The notes under the pieces were generated by a model. The model did no database searches, was not told where the DNA came from, and was given only the letters and a program-made list of their open reading frames with translations. From assembly GCA_019322815.1 (NCBI GenBank), contig JAHWIB010000018.1, forward strand, positions 1 to 25,079: DNA of 25,079 bases, given 5' to 3'. The position numbers were made by a program, and so were the translations under genes. The stretch's first letter is position 1. The number at the start of each line of letters is the position of its first letter. This DNA comes from Candidatus Woesearchaeota archaeon. GTDB taxonomy: Archaea > Nanobdellota > Nanobdellia > Woesearchaeales > WJKL01. Positions 12,890-21,555 of the stretch are shown here, piece by piece.

Positions 12890-14675
12890 TTCAACAAGCC
12901 CAGGAGACAAGCCGCCAGAGATAAAACTAAATTATCCTCCTAACATCTTCAACGCAGAGGCATTTGATAATTATACTTTGACATTCAACTGCTCTGCAGA
13001 AGACAAGCAGGGAACAAATAAAGGAATAAAAAATATCTCATTATATTTAACAGACTATCAAAATAATAATTTCAATTTAAATGAAACAATAACCTTCAGC
13101 GGAACCAATCAAGAAGAAACAGCATTGTTTACAAAAACATTGCTCATAGGAAATTATACTTGGAACTGTCTTGTATATGACAATGGAAATAATTTTGACT
13201 GGGCTGCTAACAGAACATTAAAGATAAAGAAAAAACAAAATGAAACAATAAAAAATGCATCCTGCTGCTGCGGACTGCAGGTTTCAGCTGCTCCTGAAAT
13301 TGCAGGCCAGAATGAAAAGGTTCTTATTGCTGCTGATGTATCCAATCTGCTTACAGGATTAGCTGCAACACCTTCTGAAATAACTGATCTTAATATCTCA
13401 ATATACAAAGTTGACAATAACACATACACAACAATTATAATTGATATACCAATGACCTATCTGTCTGATGGCCTGTGGTATTATGAGTTTTATACTAAAA
13501 ATAATGCAACAGGAACTTATATTGCTTCTGTAAAAATGCTGACAAACCAGACAACACCTTTCATAAAAGAAGCAAGCAGTGCATTTACAATCGGAGAAAA
13601 AATCAGCGGATTAACTATAATAGGAGTAAGCCCTGATCTGATAAATACAAACAAAACAGCAAGACTTGCTGCTGAAATCAAGTATAATGGAATTGCTGTT
13701 GATTCCAGCTTAATATCAAATGCAAGCTTGGTTATAGAAAAGATAAACGGCTCTGCTCAAAATTATACACCGCAGATTGATGATGGAATTATTTATTTGG
13801 ATGGAGCTTTCAATGAAACAGGAATTTATTATCTTGACTGGACAGCAGCATACTTGATGCAGACAAGAACTGCAAGAGAGATTATTGTTATAGTTGACTG
13901 GGAAGAATTATTAGAAGATATCAATGAAACAGTTAATGTTGAACTTTTAAATCTCATAAAAGAAAATAGGCAGTATCTGCTTGAATTACTGACAGACATG
14001 GAATTCCTGCAGGAATTCAGTGAAGAAGAGATATTCCTGATAACAGACTCAGTAAACAGCATGACTAAAGTAATAGATTATCTGGAAAAAGGAGATATTA
14101 CAAATGAAGAAGCTGAACAGCAGTTTAATCAGATCAGGCAGGACCTTGAAGATCAATTAGGCATCAAGCTGACTGGCTCAGCAATAGGCATAACTTCGGC
14201 AGATATCAAACCATCCCCATTCAAGAATTTAGGAGAAAAATTAAAGGATTGGAGATCTCTTTTGTTTTTTATATTATTGTTAATGGTTTCAATGACATTG
14301 ATAATTATATTGATGCTGACAAGAATAATCAAGACTGGATACGCAGATAAGCCTATAAAACAGATAAAAATAAAAAGAAAACAGCCTAAAACATATGAAA
14401 AGAGGCGTTATGAGATCTTAATCGACAAAATAAGGCAAAAATTAGAATCAAGAAAAAGCAAACCAGTAGAGATACAGCCAAAATCTATCAGGATAAAAGA
14501 AGATTATGTCAATTCTTTGAATCAATTTTTACTAAATGCAGTTGATAAAGGATGTACAAAAGGAGATATCAAGATAATGCTGATAAATAAAGGATGGTCT
14601 AGATCATTTGTCGATAATTATTGTGACAAATTTTTTGAAGAAAATAAAGAAAAGTTTATAAAAAGAAAAATATAA
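12810..14675 (+). CDS. Large surface protein, C-terminal part: Ig-like domains, helical stalk, TM anchor, cytoplasmic tail
   Basis: The coordinates give the longest frame; real homologous sequence begins near 12885 (ISSTSPGDKPPEIKLNYPPN), directly continuing the preceding ORF. The first 25 residues are probably not protein, since they are read out of frame across the end of the Ig-like domain. An Ig-like domain, a CCCG-containing beta domain and a third beta domain are followed by a helical stalk (about residues 370-450; 'EEEIFLITDSVNSMTKVIDYLEKGDI'). Then comes one membrane helix (about 481-506) and a basic cytoplasmic tail that ends in a helical 'LNQFLLNAVDKGCTKGDIKIMLINKGWS' domain. It has no signal peptide of its own. 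The two ORFs together describe one anchored surface protein of about 1150 residues. Confidence 0.78.
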   Translation: MELIHGQLTAQHQIIMKLLQIHGITISSTSPGDKPPEIKLNYPPNIFNAEAFDNYTLTFNCSAEDKQGTNKGIKNISLYLTDYQNNNFNLNETITFSGTNQEETALFTKTLLIGNYTWNCLVYDNGNNFDWAANRTLKIKKKQNETIKNASCCCGLQVSAAPEIAGQNEKVLIAADVSNLLTGLAATPSEITDLNISIYKVDNNTYTTIIIDIPMTYLSDGLWYYEFYTKNNATGTYIASVKMLTNQTTPFIKEASSAFTIGEKISGLTIIGVSPDLINTNKTARLAAEIKYNGIAVDSSLISNASLVIEKINGSAQNYTPQIDDGIIYLDGAFNETGIYYLDWTAAYLMQTRTAREIIVIVDWEELLEDINETVNVELLNLIKENRQYLLELLTDMEFLQEFSEEEIFLITDSVNSMTKVIDYLEKGDITNEEAEQQFNQIRQDLEDQLGIKLTGSAIGITSADIKPSPFKNLGEKLKDWRSLLFFILLLMVSMTLIIILMLTRIIKTGYADKPIKQIKIKRKQPKTYEKRRYEILIDKIRQKLESRKSKPVEIQPKSIRIKEDYVNSLNQFLLNAVDKGCTKGDIKIMLINKGWSRSFVDNYCDKFFEENKEKFIKRKI

Positions 14676-14700
14676 AATATAAAAAATGAGGTGTTTAGAT

Positions 14701-17700
14701 ATGAAAAAATCTATAATTTTTGTTTTTTTGATAATAATTCTTAGTTCTTGTGCATATGCTTTAAATGAAATTGTTGTGTCTACCAATAAATTGAATTACT
14801 GGAATTCTGACACTCATACGATCTATGTAGAAAATACTGATACATCAACTACAAGAGTAGAATTCTCAATACCATCTGGATTTGCATTTAGTTCAAGTAC
14901 TAATTGTACTGTTCCTGTTCCTGGAACAATTAGATGTGATATTCCTCCTGGTCAAAAATATCCTTTTCAAGTCACCTCCAGCGCCTCAGCATCTGAATAT
15001 GGATTAACAACTTTCTCTCCAACAACAAACAATTCATATACAGGAAATAATGTAAGTTTTTTAAGAATAAAAGAAGATGAAATCTTCCACACATTAGTAG
15101 AATATGGAAGAGGCCGGGGCAATTATTTCTTTGACAGCATGGGCCAGGGATTAGCAGGATCAGGGCATACTGGCTCTGGATGCAGATATCTTCCAAACGG
15201 AACTTTGTTTGAATTAAATTTTCTTCATAAGATCCTTAATATACAGCAGTATTTTGGATTAGCTAATGCAGATGCTGAAAATGTAAGTTTTACCTGCACA
15301 TATCCAGATAAGACTGTAGTCAGGCAGCATCTATCTACAAGTATCCAGAAGAGTGGAGGATTATGGACAGTTGCTTATTTCATAAGCCAGATTGGAGGTT
15401 CATGGGAAAGGATGGGTTATCTAGGAATGGACTTTGATGCTGGAGAGTATAATACAAGTCAAAATTTTACTATCAACTGTACAAACTTAATATATTCATT
15501 GCCAGCTGCATATGGTAATATAACTGTTTCTCAAGATTCATTTAATCTAGAGATAAGAGACAGGAATCCATTTAATGTCACTGCTTCAACAGCTACAGGA
15601 GCAGTAGGAAATGGAACACAAGAGGTTATTATTTCATATACAATCACTAATAGTGAAATCTACGATGCACAAGATGTTGTGATAGAGATTGAAGCTCCTC
15701 AATATGCTACATTTATAGGAACAAGAGGAGAATTATGGGGAGTTGGAAGAGACCAATATAGGATAGAAAAAACAGAGCTTCAAGCAGGACAAAGCGAGAC
15801 AATTGAATTAGTTGCAAGATTTGACACATCAAATGCACCTAGTATCAATACATTGGCATTATCTCAAGGAGTTAAAGTGCAGTATATAACCTGCTGGGAA
15901 TCTAATGCATATAACCCGCAGGAATATATACAATACCTAACAGTTGGAAATAATGTTTCTGTCAGTATGGGTACTCCTGTCAATGTAGTTGATATTGTCA
16001 ATTTATTAGTTAATATTAACAACACAGTAAATAATGTTTATACAACAGTAAATGTAATAAACAATACAGTAGATAATATCTGGAATCTAACATGGCAGAT
16101 CAACCAGTCAATAGCAAATCTTCCATATCAAGTATGGATCTATCCAACTAGAAACTTAACATATTATCCGCCTGTAGCTTCATACAATATTACAGTTACT
16201 GGTGGAGTTGGTGGAGCAGGAGGTGGAGTTGCCTGCAGATGGAATTCAACAGAGCATTATAACAATTCATTAGCAAGCTCAAACTCTTATCAAGTTTATG
16301 GAACAAGATGGCTGAGAGTTGACTATAATAATATATATAATGGTTCAGTAGATGTATATAGAACATGTTATAGAGCAGCTCCAAGTTCAACAACTGCATC
16401 AGGAGATATCTTGCAGGTTTTCTTATGCAATGATTATGATGGTTCAGGAAATCCAGAAACAGAAGCAGGATGTACTTTAATAGATGCTCATGATATAAAT
16501 AGAGGAATCTTTTCAGCTGATAAATTCAAATGGGAATGCACAGATATTTTAGGAAAAGAAATATCAGGAAGCAACATCTCAGTGTTATTTGAATGTGAAA
16601 ATTGCGCAGGAACAGCTGACAGCTGGAAGATTGCTTTAGATACTTTAGCATCTTCAACTTATACATTTAACTCGTCAAATGATGGAAGTTCTTGGACATT
16701 AGAATCAAATGAAAGTGTAGTTGAATGGGATTGGTGTCTTCCAATAGATTTTGGTTATGAAGTATGGAGTTATAACAACAGAACATTAACTGAAAATGTT
16801 ACTTGTTCAGGAGGAACTTGCAATATAACTGCACTGCTTGATCAGTTTAATTGTACAGCAGGTCCTTCAACAAACAAGATGTGTGAGATAATCTATGCAA
16901 TCAATACAACAACATCTAATATGTGGACTACAATACAGACAATCAACTCAACAGTAAATAACATCTGGAGTGTTACACAATCAATATTCGTTGATACACA
17001 GACAATCAATGATCTATTAAACTGCAATGGAACAACTGATACACCATTATGCTCTAAAACAGATGCATTGAACCAGTCAATTATCAGTTTAAACACAACT
17101 ATTAACACAATAAACAATAATGTAAATTCAATAAACAACACATTATATGTTATGAATCAGTCAATAGCTAATCAGTTTAATTATACATGGCAGTTGATTG
17201 GTAATATCAGCATTAATGTAGGAAATCTAAGTGTATCATTGAATTGTTCTGACCCATCAAACAATTACAGCACTTCTCTTTGTGCTTATGTACAGAGAAT
17301 AGAAACAAATACAATAACTATCAATAACACTGTTAACAATGCATTAAGTTTAGTTCAATATATCAATGGAACAAGATGGGGTAATATGACTGCATGGACT
17401 TTATACCAAGCAATATTAAACCAAAGCAATATAATAAGTAATAATTTCCAGCAGATCCTTACTGCTATATCAAGGCTTCAGGAATTCCAGGAAGAAATGG
17501 TATTTTTAGTTACAGACGCATTTAACCTGCAGCAGTCTGCAAGAAAAGATCTTGATAATGGAGATCTGGCATCAGCAGCAGAAAAGCTTAAAGAAGCAAA
17601 TGATAAATTAAATGCAGCTGCAATGGGATTGGTTACAGCTCAAAATGAGGTCAGCGGAGAATCAGGAGACGGCAGCGGATTCAGCTGGGTAGTAGTTGCA

Positions 17701-17763
17701 TTAGGATCTATAATAGCAATTGCAGGATTATTGTTTTATCTTGTATCCAAACCCAAGGCATAA
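14701..17763 (+). CDS. Giant surface protein with Asn-rich heptad stalk and C-terminal anchor, 1020 aa
   Basis: The start is the ATG at 14701, 7-8 nt after GAGGTG; this gives a clean signal peptide (MKKSIIFVFLIIILSSCAYA). The N-terminal 290 residues are beta-rich and paralogous to the 17996 product ('IPSGF.FSSSTNC', 'VEYGRGRGNYF', 'LEIRDRNPF', 'TNSEIYDAQDV'). Low-complexity heptad-like repeats rich in Ile, Val and Asn (NNTV.N...) occupy about 436-470 and 727-890, with an intervening Cys-containing beta domain (about 505-700). N-x-S/T sequons are very frequent. The C-terminus has a helical stalk (about 927-985) related to that of the 12810 product, then one TM helix (about 994-1016) and a short basic tail. 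A fibre-like, glycosylated envelope protein is inferred. Confidence 0.85.
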   Translation: MKKSIIFVFLIIILSSCAYALNEIVVSTNKLNYWNSDTHTIYVENTDTSTTRVEFSIPSGFAFSSSTNCTVPVPGTIRCDIPPGQKYPFQVTSSASASEYGLTTFSPTTNNSYTGNNVSFLRIKEDEIFHTLVEYGRGRGNYFFDSMGQGLAGSGHTGSGCRYLPNGTLFELNFLHKILNIQQYFGLANADAENVSFTCTYPDKTVVRQHLSTSIQKSGGLWTVAYFISQIGGSWERMGYLGMDFDAGEYNTSQNFTINCTNLIYSLPAAYGNITVSQDSFNLEIRDRNPFNVTASTATGAVGNGTQEVIISYTITNSEIYDAQDVVIEIEAPQYATFIGTRGELWGVGRDQYRIEKTELQAGQSETIELVARFDTSNAPSINTLALSQGVKVQYITCWESNAYNPQEYIQYLTVGNNVSVSMGTPVNVVDIVNLLVNINNTVNNVYTTVNVINNTVDNIWNLTWQINQSIANLPYQVWIYPTRNLTYYPPVASYNITVTGGVGGAGGGVACRWNSTEHYNNSLASSNSYQVYGTRWLRVDYNNIYNGSVDVYRTCYRAAPSSTTASGDILQVFLCNDYDGSGNPETEAGCTLIDAHDINRGIFSADKFKWECTDILGKEISGSNISVLFECENCAGTADSWKIALDTLASSTYTFNSSNDGSSWTLESNESVVEWDWCLPIDFGYEVWSYNNRTLTENVTCSGGTCNITALLDQFNCTAGPSTNKMCEIIYAINTTTSNMWTTIQTINSTVNNIWSVTQSIFVDTQTINDLLNCNGTTDTPLCSKTDALNQSIISLNTTINTINNNVNSINNTLYVMNQSIANQFNYTWQLIGNISINVGNLSVSLNCSDPSNNYSTSLCAYVQRIETNTITINNTVNNALSLVQYINGTRWGNMTAWTLYQAILNQSNIISNNFQQILTAISRLQEFQEEMVFLVTDAFNLQQSARKDLDNGDLASAAEKLKEANDKLNAAAMGLVTAQNEVSGESGDGSGFSWVVVALGSIIAIAGLLFYLVSKPKA

Positions 17764-17813
17764 TTTTTTCTTTTTCTTTAGTTTTTTTAAAACAGAAACA
17801 TTTATATAGTAGA

Positions 17814-17856
17814 TTATACATTCTAAATGTATAAATTAGACATTAATAATGTATAA
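17814..17856. promoter_or_regulatory. Tandem 21-bp palindromic operators upstream of the DUF2080-like gene
   Basis: The first site (17814-17834) has perfect 9-bp arms TTATACATT and AATGTATAA around CTA. The second (17836-17856) has arms TTAGACATT and AATGTATAA around AAT, with 8 of 9 pairs. They are 22 bp apart centre to centre, two helical turns. They lie just after a TATA box (about 17800-17808), and the second ends at the A of the start codon. A repressor bound here would block transcription initiation; autoregulation by the encoded protein is inferred. Confidence 0.65.
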
Positions 17857-17999
17857 TGAAAGTTGAAGTAGAGAATGTTGAAGAAGTTATTGACAGAAAG
17901 GTTGATTCTTATAGTACAAGCACCAGGATAATCATTCCAAAGAAATATGCAAACAGAAAAGTTAAAGTCCTGATTCTAAAAGGAGGGGTTAAAAGATGA
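17856..17999 (+). CDS. Small DUF2080/AbrB-like DNA-binding protein, 47 aa
   Basis: A 47-residue protein: MKVEVENVEEVIDRKVDSYS followed by TSTRIIIPKKYANRKVKVLIL. It matches in layout the 'transposon-encoded' DUF2080 family, whose core (S...IIIPKKY..K.VKV.IL) is a swapped-hairpin AbrB-like fold. The gene is too short for routine ORF calling but is well supported by length, start position, tandem operators upstream and overlap with the next gene. Its TGA overlaps the next ATG (ATGA at 17996-17999), and the AGGAGGGG inside its last codons is the ribosome-binding site for the downstream surface protein. The arrangement copies that of the 11076 gene. Confidence 0.82.
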   Translation: MKVEVENVEEVIDRKVDSYSTSTRIIIPKKYANRKVKVLILKGGVKR

Positions 18000-20839
18000 G
18001 AAAAACCTGCCTCTATATGATAATATTATTAATGATTATCTCCTCTGCGTCTGCAATAGATTATTTTACAGACAGGATGAATTTTCCTCCAGGAGAATCA
18101 AGGCTGCACAACCAAACACTGGCTAATGATGGAGTTTCAGCTGTAATAATCAATGCAACAATACCATCTGGATTTAATTTATCTTCAACAGACTGCAGCC
18201 AGATCAATTCATCTTTAGTAAGCTGCTCAATTCCAGCAAGTTCAACTAAATATTTTACAATTACTTCTCCTAATGATTGCACAGAAGGAACAATAAATAA
18301 ATCTTATTTAACAGGCACAAATTTCTCAGAAGAATTTACTTTTGTCTGCATTCCAGACAATAAGATAACTGACTGCAAGATTGAATATGGCCATGGAGAT
18401 GCTAATTATCTTTCAGATGATCAATTATATATATCAAATGAGCCTGCATCAATATTCAACTTGTTAAGGATATGGAATATTGGCCATTATCTGACACCAG
18501 ATGAAGCAGCACAAAATGCTACAATAATATGCCAGTATGAGCTGTATCCTGTAAGGACATATGGAAGAGTAGAGATAGATTATGGCAGTAAGATCAACGG
18601 AACATTCTTATGGGATTTGATTGAAAATGGTTATTGGTTTAGGATAGGTGTTGTAAGCCAAGATATCAGCGGAAAAAGTGTTGGAGATTATTATAATAAA
18701 ACCTGTTCTAACTTGACTTATCAGTTTGAGCATCATCAGGTTATTGCTTCTCCAAGCAATTGTAATCTAGAAATAAGAGATCCAGAGCCGTTTTCATGCA
18801 GCATCAGCCAGCATCCTAATTTTTTAAGCAGGTCAATATTAACCATAACTAACAGCGAAAAATATGATGTTTATGATATATCTTTTGATAGACTGCTGAA
18901 TGATATAAGATATACAGAAACTTACAGGCAGCTCAACAGCGGAAACAGCATATATTACATAATTGACAATACAACTGAATTTAACACAAGTATTTTTTAT
19001 ATACCAAGCTGGTATATCAATAGCAGGAATCCTAAATATTATAAGCAGGAATTAAGCTGCACTCCTAGTACTGTGAATAATCCGCCTTCTTTAGTACAGA
19101 ATATTCCTAATCAGACATGGAACATGAATATTAATAATACAGATGCATTTGGTCTGGATAATTATTTTATTGATATTGATGCAGACAGCTTAACTTATAC
19201 ATATACTCCTATTGCTAATATCACTGTTGTTATAAACAGCTCTACAAATCAAGTCAGTTTTATACCTGATTTTAATTGGTATGGAACTAGAAACATAACT
19301 TTTTATGCAAATGATTCTATAAATACAACACCATCTAATTTGGTTATATTAAATGTTACACCTTGCGGAAATTCAATTGTTGATTCAGGAGAGCAATGTG
19401 ATAATACTAACCTAAGCGGACAGACTTGTATAGGTTTAGGTTATGCAGGAGGCAGTTTAAGCTGTACAGCTTTGTGCACATTTGATACATCTGCCTGCAC
19501 TTCATCTGCTCCTTCAGGCGGTGGTGGAGGTGGTGGAGGTGGAGGAAGACCATCTGCTCCTATAGTTGAAGAAATTGAAGAGGAGCCTGTTAAAGAAATC
19601 TCCCTTACTATAGTTGATTATCCTGAGAATATAGACTTAGAAGAAAGAGAATTTACTGTCTTTGCTGTTGTTGAAAATACAGGAGAATTATTGTTAGAAG
19701 ATGTAAGATTAGAAATTGGAGATATTGAAGGATGGTCTGCTGAAACAATATCTTTAGGTGATTTAGGTATTGGAGAAAGCAAATCTGTTCAAATCAAATT
19801 TGTAAATGAGATCTGTTCTTCTGAATTTGTGATTATGCCAAGATTGGATATAAAATTAACTGCTAAAGAAGTGGAAGTTCAGGATGATAAAGATATTTCT
19901 ATTGATATAAATATTCCTGAATTAAGTGTATCAACAGACAGAACAGAATATTCTGAAGGAGATGTACTTAGGCTTTGTATCATTTATAATAATATAGGAA
20001 AAGATCAAAAAGAAAAAATAGAGTTTGAAGCTAATTTCATGTATAATGAAGAAGAACATTATATCATAGACTATCTTAGCCCATATTCTGTCAATTCAGA
20101 TAAAATATTGATAGTAACTAGAGATTATGTTCTTGAAAATGTTCCAATAACGTCTGATTATACAATTGGTGTAAAGATGTTTTTAAAAGGAGATCTTTTC
20201 TCTCAAAATTATTCAATAGCTGAAGCAGATACTGTAATATTCTTAAACGGGCTGATTGAAGATACAATACTGCAAAGAGAAGATAGTGTTTATGAATTTA
20301 AACATAATAATATGCAGCATACTGTTATTATAAATGAAGTGAATGATAATTATGTTGATGTTTCAGTTTTTTCATCCTCTCCGCAAAATGTAAGAATCAA
20401 ATTATTAGAAACAGTCTACCTAGATCTAGATGAGGATAATGAAAATGATATCAGCTTAACTTATATGGGTATAAAAGACGGCAAAGCAGACATAAGAATA
20501 AAGATTCTCCCAAAACAGCCAAAAGTGCCTGTTAAAGCTGTAGATTCATATGAAGTTGGTTTGGGAGAAAAAACACCTACACTTGAAAAGCCAGAAGCAA
20601 TAGCTGAAGAAACAATTTGGGAAAGATTCAAAGAGTTTTTTGTTAAGAATCTATTTAGGCTGGTTGTTATCTCTGTTTCAGTTATCATTGTCATAGTCAT
20701 ATTTGATGTATTGTTTTATTTTTCACCAGCATCTCATAAGTTTGCTGTTCAAACTAAAGATAAAGCTGCTGGATCTCTTAAAAATCTAAGCGATAAGTTT
20801 TTAAACAATAAAAGAATTTCAAAAGGTAAAAAGAGGTGA
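17996..20839 (+). CDS. Large surface protein: paralogous N-domain, cadherin/Ig-like domain, Cys-rich repeat, Gly linker, TM anchor, 947 aa
   Basis: The signal peptide is MRKTCLYMIILLMIISSASA. Residues about 21-300 are paralogous to the N-terminus of the 14701 product ('IPSGFNLSSTDC', 'IEYGHGDANYL', 'LEIRDPEPF', 'ITNSEKYDVYD'). A cadherin/Ig-like domain follows (about 362-455; 'SFIPDFNWYGTRNITFYAND'). Next is a Cys-rich repeat (CGNSIVDSGEQCDNTN...DTSACTS, about 456-501), a run of ten glycines, then two CARDB-like beta domains ('FAVVENTGELLLEDVRLEI'). One TM helix (about 884-908) precedes a Lys-rich cytoplasmic tail. Coupled to the DUF2080-like regulator. Its stop codon forms part of the SD of the next gene. 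An envelope or adhesion role is inferred. Confidence 0.86.
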   Translation: MRKTCLYMIILLMIISSASAIDYFTDRMNFPPGESRLHNQTLANDGVSAVIINATIPSGFNLSSTDCSQINSSLVSCSIPASSTKYFTITSPNDCTEGTINKSYLTGTNFSEEFTFVCIPDNKITDCKIEYGHGDANYLSDDQLYISNEPASIFNLLRIWNIGHYLTPDEAAQNATIICQYELYPVRTYGRVEIDYGSKINGTFLWDLIENGYWFRIGVVSQDISGKSVGDYYNKTCSNLTYQFEHHQVIASPSNCNLEIRDPEPFSCSISQHPNFLSRSILTITNSEKYDVYDISFDRLLNDIRYTETYRQLNSGNSIYYIIDNTTEFNTSIFYIPSWYINSRNPKYYKQELSCTPSTVNNPPSLVQNIPNQTWNMNINNTDAFGLDNYFIDIDADSLTYTYTPIANITVVINSSTNQVSFIPDFNWYGTRNITFYANDSINTTPSNLVILNVTPCGNSIVDSGEQCDNTNLSGQTCIGLGYAGGSLSCTALCTFDTSACTSSAPSGGGGGGGGGGRPSAPIVEEIEEEPVKEISLTIVDYPENIDLEEREFTVFAVVENTGELLLEDVRLEIGDIEGWSAETISLGDLGIGESKSVQIKFVNEICSSEFVIMPRLDIKLTAKEVEVQDDKDISIDINIPELSVSTDRTEYSEGDVLRLCIIYNNIGKDQKEKIEFEANFMYNEEEHYIIDYLSPYSVNSDKILIVTRDYVLENVPITSDYTIGVKMFLKGDLFSQNYSIAEADTVIFLNGLIEDTILQREDSVYEFKHNNMQHTVIINEVNDNYVDVSVFSSSPQNVRIKLLETVYLDLDEDNENDISLTYMGIKDGKADIRIKILPKQPKVPVKAVDSYEVGLGEKTPTLEKPEAIAEETIWERFKEFFVKNLFRLVVISVSVIIVIVIFDVLFYFSPASHKFAVQTKDKAAGSLKNLSDKFLNNKRISKGKKR

Positions 20840-20844
20840 ATTAG

Positions 20845-21309
20845 ATGGTCTTTGTATTTGGTATTGATATTCCGCTTGTTGAATTAATATTTGTTCTAAC
20901 ATTGGTATTGATAGGATTATTTGCATTGATGATTTTTATTATAATAAGACAAAACAGATTAAACAAAAGATTAGAGTCTATTCTTAGTAAAGAAAATCTT
21001 GAACTGACAAGCCTTAAAAAAATAACCAAAGAAGAAGAAACAGAAGCTAATTTACTGAGAGCTATCAGGACAGAGCTTGACAGGGTTGTATATGGAGAAG
21101 CTTACGGAAAAAAACTTCAGGCTTTGCTGAAAAAGAAAGGCAGAAAAGAAGAAACTGAAAAAGAAAAGATTAAAAGGATGGCAAATTCCTTTTGGAAAGA
21201 GATTGTCAAGATAAGCAAAAAACAAAGACCTCACAAGCATATAATCTATGGAGATACAAAAACAATTAAGCTGAAGCCAAAGAAAAAAGCAGTTAAAAAG
21301 AAACGTTAA
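20845..21309 (+). CDS. Single-pass membrane protein with long basic cytoplasmic region, 154 aa
   Basis: The ATG at 20845 follows GAGGTGA, whose TGA is the stop codon of the preceding surface protein, so the genes are tightly coupled. An N-terminal membrane segment (about residues 10-33, VELIFVLTLVLIGLFALMIF) is followed by a long Lys/Glu-rich helical section and a very basic C-terminus. There is no signal cleavage site. The basic tail could contact nucleic acid or membrane lipids; the family is not recognised. Coupling suggests it assists placement or anchoring of the surface proteins encoded upstream (inference). Confidence 0.78.
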   Translation: MVFVFGIDIPLVELIFVLTLVLIGLFALMIFIIIRQNRLNKRLESILSKENLELTSLKKITKEEETEANLLRAIRTELDRVVYGEAYGKKLQALLKKKGRKEETEKEKIKRMANSFWKEIVKISKKQRPHKHIIYGDTKTIKLKPKKKAVKKKR

Positions 21310-21555
21310 GAAAAGTTTAGAATTTCTACTTGGTTTTGAAATAGAAAAGTTTAAATACTAGTATACAAATCTGTATACTGAATAACAAGAACTAAAGAGA
21401 TTTGCAGCTCTTTTTATATGATTTCTTAGGTTGCAGATCTTGGGGTGCTTTAGTTTAAGTTAAATAGGAAAATGGTAAACCCCAAAAAACCAAAAATTGG
21501 AATTTGAGTAGATTTATTTCTATTCAAAACATTAAAAAAATGAGGTGAACAGATA
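21310..21555 (+). promoter_or_regulatory. Long leader/promoter region with palindrome upstream of the propeller gene
   Basis: A TATA-like GTTTAAATAC (about 21349-21358) is directly followed by a palindrome, AGTATACA-AATC-TGTATACT (21360-21379, 8-bp arms). A transcript from this promoter would have a leader of about 165 nt, which is long for this window. In the leader TTGGGGT (21438-21444) can pair with ACCCCAA (21478-21484). A second TATA-like sequence (about 21511-21521) could give a short leader instead. GAGGTGA at 21542-21548 is the ribosome-binding site of the gene at 21556. No gene is seen in this stretch. Confidence 0.5.

Noticed and set aside
16893..17141. 82-aa minus-strand frame
   Set aside because: Antisense to the low-complexity Asn/Ile/Val-rich stalk; its hydrophobic composition is a by-product.
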